DNA of 8,525 nucleotides from assembly GCA_964637655.1 (NCBI GenBank), contig CAZWUZ010000173.1:1-8525 (forward strand). The letters are read 5' to 3'. The position numbers were made by a program, and so were the translations under genes. The notes under the pieces are model-generated. The model ran no database searches and had not been told where the DNA came from. It saw only the letters and a program-made list of their open reading frames with translations. Below are positions 5,607-8,525 of the stretch, piece by piece (within the stretch, counting starts at the first letter, position 1; every line of letters begins with the position of its first letter). Origin of the DNA: CAZWUZ01 sp964637655 [NCBI: uncultured bacterium] (lineage in GTDB: Bacteria > DAOPZR01).

Positions 5607-6088
5607 GCCCCCTGCGTATCGAACCGATCCTCGAACGCTACCACCGCGCCGAGCGCGATTCGCTCATTCCCATCCTGCAGGAAGTGCAGGAGCAGCTCGG
5701 CTATATCCCGCGCGACGCCGTCACGCGCATCGCGCAACACCTCAACCTGCCGGCGAGCAAGGTCTACGGGGTGGCGACGTTTTACAACCAGTTCCGGTTC
5801 ACCGCCCCCGGCAAATACCGCATCGCGGTCTGCCGCGGCACCGCCTGCCACGTCAAGGGTTCGCTCGCCGTGCTCGAAGCACTCGAACGCGCGCTCAACG
5901 TCAGGGCCGGGCAGACGACGCGCGACGGGCTCTTTTCCATCGAGATTGTCGCCTGCCTCGGCGCCTGCGGCCTCGCCCCGGTGCTCACCGTGAACGGCGA
6001 GTTTCATGCCGGCGTCGTGCCTGACCAGATCCCGGGCATCGTCGCGGCCTGTCGCGCGAAGGAGGAGAGCCATGCCGGCAAAAACTAA
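5603..6088 (+). CDS. hydC: NuoE-like [2Fe-2S] subunit of NAD-linked hydrogenase (HydC/HndA type)
   Basis: 161 aa, typical for NuoE/HydC. The N-terminal helical part (about 1-65) includes LIPILQEVQEQLGYIP and the family motif VYGVATFYNQF (54-64). The C-terminal thioredoxin-like domain holds the four cluster ligands C77, C82 (CRGTAC), C118 and C122 (CLGAC). In bifurcating hydrogenases this cytoplasmic subunit lies beside the FMN subunit, and its [2Fe-2S] cluster takes part in electron flow near the flavin. The ATG overlaps the rex stop, with AAGGAG five bases upstream. The last 17 bases overlap the hydB start. Complex I NuoE is the other possibility, but the Rex gene, the HydB-type fusion next door and the absence of other nuo genes favour hydrogenase. 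Confidence 0.88.
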   Translation: MSPLRIEPILERYHRAERDSLIPILQEVQEQLGYIPRDAVTRIAQHLNLPASKVYGVATFYNQFRFTAPGKYRIAVCRGTACHVKGSLAVLEALERALNVRAGQTTRDGLFSIEIVACLGACGLAPVLTVNGEFHAGVVPDQIPGIVAACRAKEESHAGKN

Positions 6089-7982
6089 GACCGCCCCGAA
6101 GCAGGCCGCGGCGAAAAAAACCGACGACGGAGCGCGGCTGCGCCGCGAGGTTATCACCCGCCCGGCGCTGTTTGTCGGTACGGGTACCTGCGGACTGGGG
6201 GCCGGCGCCGGCGACACGCTCGCCGCGGTGAAGGCCTACCTCGCCGGCAACAGTATCGACGCCGAGGTGGTCGAGGTCGGCTGCATCGGTTATTGCGCCG
6301 CGGAGCCGATGCTCGACGTGCAGCTCCCCGGGCGCACCCGCCTCTCCTACGGTGGCGTCACCGCGGGCAAGGTGGCCGCACTGCTCGACGCCTGCGGCGC
6401 GGGCACGCCGCCCGCCGACGGGCTGATCGGCCAGTTTCGCGTCGCCGGGCAGCAGGCGTGGGACGGCCTGCCCTTCCTCGATGAACATCATTTCTTCGCG
6501 CCGCAGACGCGCTGGGTGCTGGCCAACTGCGGAGTGATCAACCCCGAATCGCTCGACGAGTACCTCGCGCACGGCGGGTATGTCGCGCTCAAGCAGGTGC
6601 TGGGGAAGACCGCCCCGGCCGACCTCTGCGCGCTCGTCGCGCAGAGCGGGCTGCGCGGGCGCGGCGGCGGCGGCTTCCTCACCGGGAAGAAGTGGCAGTT
6701 CGCGCAGCGCATCGCCGCCGACAAGAAATACCTCATCTGCAACGCCGACGAGGGTGACCCGGGTGCCTTCATGGACCGCGCGGTCATCGAGGGCGATCCC
6801 TACCGCCTCATCGAGGGGATGACCATCGCCGCCTACGCTATCGGCGCCGAGCGCGCCTACATCTATATCCGCGCCGAGTACCCGCTCGCCATCGCCCGCC
6901 TGCGCACGGCGCTGGCGGAGGCGGAAAAGCGCCACCTGCTCGGGGAGAACATCCTCGGGCGCGGGGTCAACCTTAAGCTCACCATCAAGCAGGGGGCGGG
7001 CGCGTTCGTCTGCGGCGAGGAGACGGCGCTGATCAACAGCATCGAGGGGAAGCGCGGCATGCCGCGCCCGCGCCCCCCCTTCCCCGCCGTCGCCGGGCTT
7101 TTCGGCAAGCCGACGGTGATCAACAACGTCGAGACGCTGGCCAATGTCCCCGTCGTCGTGCAGAAGGGGGCGGACGGCTTCGCCGCGCTCGGCACGCAGA
7201 CGAGCAAGGGGACCAAGGTCTTTGCCCTCTCCGGCAAGGTGGCGCGCACCGGCCTGGTCGAGGTGGCGATGGGAACGAAACTGCGCGACATCATCTTCGC
7301 GGTCGGCGGCGGCATCCCGCACGGCAAAAAGTTCAAGGCGGTGCAGATCGGCGGCCCGTCGGGCGGCTGCATCCCCGAATCGCACCTCGATATCGTCATC
7401 GACTACGAGTCGCTCAAGACGGTCGGGGCGATGATGGGCTCGGGCGGCCTCGTTGTCATGGACGAGGACAACTGCATGGTCGATGTGGCCAAGTACTTCA
7501 TGGAGTTCATCACCCGCGAGTCGTGCGGCAAGTGCATCCCCTGCCGCGAAGGGACGCGCCGCCTGCTCGAAATCCTCGAGCGCATCACCCACGGGCGCAA
7601 GGGGGAGTCGGGGCAGCAGTCGCTCGAGCGCTTCCAGGGGGTCATGTACCTCGACCGCCTCGCCGGGGTCATCCGCGATTCCTCGCTCTGCGGGCTGGGG
7701 CAGACGGCGCCCAACCCCATCCTCTCGACGCTGCGCTGGTTCCGCGCCGAGTACGAGGCGCATATCTACGAGCGGCGCTGCCCGGCCGGGGTGTGCAAGG
7801 AACTGCTGACCTTCAGCATTGTCACGGATCAGTGCCGCGGCTGCACGCTCTGCGCCCGCAAGTGCCCGACGCAGGCGATCATGGGTTCGCCCAAGGCGCC
7901 CCATTACATCATCCCCGACAAGTGCATCAAGTGCGGGGCCTGCCGCGATGCCTGCCCGTTCGGCGCCGTCACGGTCGGGTGA
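6072..7982 (+). CDS. hydB: NuoF-like FMN/NAD(H) subunit of electron-bifurcating hydrogenase
   Basis: 636 aa, the size of HydB rather than complex I NuoF (about 430). Domains: a Lys/Ala-rich tail (1-20); a thioredoxin-like ferredoxin domain (about 30-110) with GTGTCGLGAGA and GCIGYC; the NuoF core with GLRGRGGGGFLTGKKW (193-208) and ICNADEGDPGAF (222-233) for FMN and NAD(H); the GEETALINSIEG segment (about 315-327); the SLBB region; a [4Fe-4S] site C485, C488, C491 and C540; and a two-cluster ferredoxin tail (C588/C591/C594/C598 and C618/C621/C624/C628). This subunit oxidises or reduces NAD(H) at FMN, and the fused ferredoxin tail is typical of bifurcating HydB. The N-terminal domain shows only three Cys (C40, C71, C75). 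The start has AGGAGG six bases upstream and overlaps hydC by 17 bases. It is cytoplasmic. Confidence 0.92.
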   Translation: MPAKTKTAPKQAAAKKTDDGARLRREVITRPALFVGTGTCGLGAGAGDTLAAVKAYLAGNSIDAEVVEVGCIGYCAAEPMLDVQLPGRTRLSYGGVTAGKVAALLDACGAGTPPADGLIGQFRVAGQQAWDGLPFLDEHHFFAPQTRWVLANCGVINPESLDEYLAHGGYVALKQVLGKTAPADLCALVAQSGLRGRGGGGFLTGKKWQFAQRIAADKKYLICNADEGDPGAFMDRAVIEGDPYRLIEGMTIAAYAIGAERAYIYIRAEYPLAIARLRTALAEAEKRHLLGENILGRGVNLKLTIKQGAGAFVCGEETALINSIEGKRGMPRPRPPFPAVAGLFGKPTVINNVETLANVPVVVQKGADGFAALGTQTSKGTKVFALSGKVARTGLVEVAMGTKLRDIIFAVGGGIPHGKKFKAVQIGGPSGGCIPESHLDIVIDYESLKTVGAMMGSGGLVVMDEDNCMVDVAKYFMEFITRESCGKCIPCREGTRRLLEILERITHGRKGESGQQSLERFQGVMYLDRLAGVIRDSSLCGLGQTAPNPILSTLRWFRAEYEAHIYERRCPAGVCKELLTFSIVTDQCRGCTLCARKCPTQAIMGSPKAPHYIIPDKCIKCGACRDACPFGAVTVG

Positions 7983-7992
7983 GGAGGAGACG

Positions 7993-8525
7993 ATGATCAC
8001 TATCGAAGTCAACGGCCGCGCCATTGACGCGCACGAGGGGGAAACCATCCTTGACGCGCTGAAACGCGAGAAGATCAAGGTGCCGACCCTCTGTCACATG
8101 GAGGGGCTGACACCGTCAGGCGCCTGCCGCGTCTGCGTGGTCGAGGTGGCGGGGCAGGGCGCGCTCGTCCCCTCCTGCGCCTACCCGGTGAGCGCCGGGA
8201 TGCAGGTGCAGACCCACTCGCCGCGCGCCGTGCGCGCGCGCAAGACCATTATCGAGCTGCTGCTCACCAACCATCCCGACGACTGCCTCTACTGCGTGCG
8301 CAACCTCAACTGCAAGCTGCAGGCGCTGGCCGAGGACCTCGGGGTGCGCCAGCGGCGCTACCTCGGGCAGAAGAGCCGCCACAAGCTCGACCTGAGCAAC
8401 CCGTCGCTGATGCGCGATCCCGACAAGTGCATCCTCTGCGGCAAGTGCGTGCGCGTCTGCGAGGAGGTGCAGGGGGTGGCCGCCATCGACTTCGCCGGGC
8501 GCGGCTGCACCGCCTACGTCGCCAC
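7993..8525 (+). CDS. hydA: HydA-type large subunit, N-terminal part ([FeFe] hydrogenase, bifurcating), partial
   Basis: 177 codons are visible and the gene runs off the right edge. It opens with a plant-type [2Fe-2S] domain (C34-x10-C45-x2-C48-x13-C62), then the NuoG-type His-Cys3 cluster motif HPDDCLYCVRNLNC (H94, C98, C101, C107), then a [4Fe-4S] ferredoxin motif CILCGKCVRVC (C146, C149, C152, C156) followed by EEVQGVAAIDFAGRG. This order is that of HydA in trimeric [FeFe] hydrogenases, where the clusters feed the H-cluster that makes or consumes H2. The same N-terminus occurs in NuoG and in some NAD-linked formate dehydrogenases, so the hydrogenase call rests on Rex, HydC and HydB upstream. 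The ATG is 10 nt past the hydB stop, with AGGAGG five bases before it. Confidence 0.78.
   Translation, partial: MITIEVNGRAIDAHEGETILDALKREKIKVPTLCHMEGLTPSGACRVCVVEVAGQGALVPSCAYPVSAGMQVQTHSPRAVRARKTIIELLLTNHPDDCLYCVRNLNCKLQALAEDLGVRQRRYLGQKSRHKLDLSNPSLMRDPDKCILCGKCVRVCEEVQGVAAIDFAGRGCTAYVA

Noticed and set aside
5985-8078. A 697-codon open frame on the minus strand opposite hydB
   Set aside because: It lies wholly antisense to a gene with clear NuoF motifs. Long antisense frames are expected in GC-rich coding DNA, and its Arg/Ala/Asp/Val-rich translation shows no domain.
5603-8525. Complex I (nuoEFG) operon
   Set aside because: HydB carries the extra N- and C-terminal ferredoxin domains, rex is first, and no nuoABCD precedes. 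This fits the bifurcating hydrogenase type better.

Overview
The window is GC-rich throughout, apart from an AT-rich stretch near 4.85-4.96 kb. It holds two operons that point away from each other from that stretch. Genes are tightly packed and several overlap. No tRNA, rRNA, CRISPR array, insertion sequence or phage gene is visible. The gene content suggests a fermentative anaerobic bacterium. The divergent Rex variant and the high GC would fit an anaerobic lineage of the PVC group (Kiritimatiellota/Lentisphaerota type), but that placement is a guess.

Left operon (minus strand, about 4.86 kb down to the left edge). An extended -10 promoter reads leftward. Genes in order of transcription are: a possible small Cys-rich ORF that looks frameshifted at a run of eight C; a 500-aa DUF2079 polytopic membrane protein; a class I SAM methyltransferase; a family 2 glycosyltransferase; a NodB-like polysaccharide deacetylase; and a hexapeptide-repeat (LbH) acyltransferase cut by the window edge. 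Most junctions are stop/start overlaps (TGATG or ATGA). Together this looks like a pathway that builds and decorates a surface glycan or glycolipid. A second candidate promoter lies between the DUF2079 gene and the methyltransferase.

Right operon (plus strand, 4.90 kb to the right edge). A full-consensus promoter (TTGACA-17-TATAAT, also with TG at the extended -10) drives rex (NADH/NAD+ sensing repressor), then hydC (NuoE-like), hydB (NuoF-like with N- and C-terminal ferredoxin domains) and the N-terminal part of hydA (NuoG-like / [FeFe] hydrogenase large subunit). The genes overlap or lie 10 nt apart, each with a strong purine-rich ribosome site. This is the layout of a trimeric NAD(H)- and ferredoxin-linked, electron-bifurcating [FeFe] hydrogenase under redox control. 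The H-cluster domain that would prove hydrogenase rather than a formate-dehydrogenase partner lies beyond the window.

The least explained part is 4677-4967: divergent promoters, four AATTGC/GCAATT hexamers, a leader hairpin, Rex-like half-sites and a Cys-rich reading frame interrupted at C8, whose stop overlaps the DUF2079 start.
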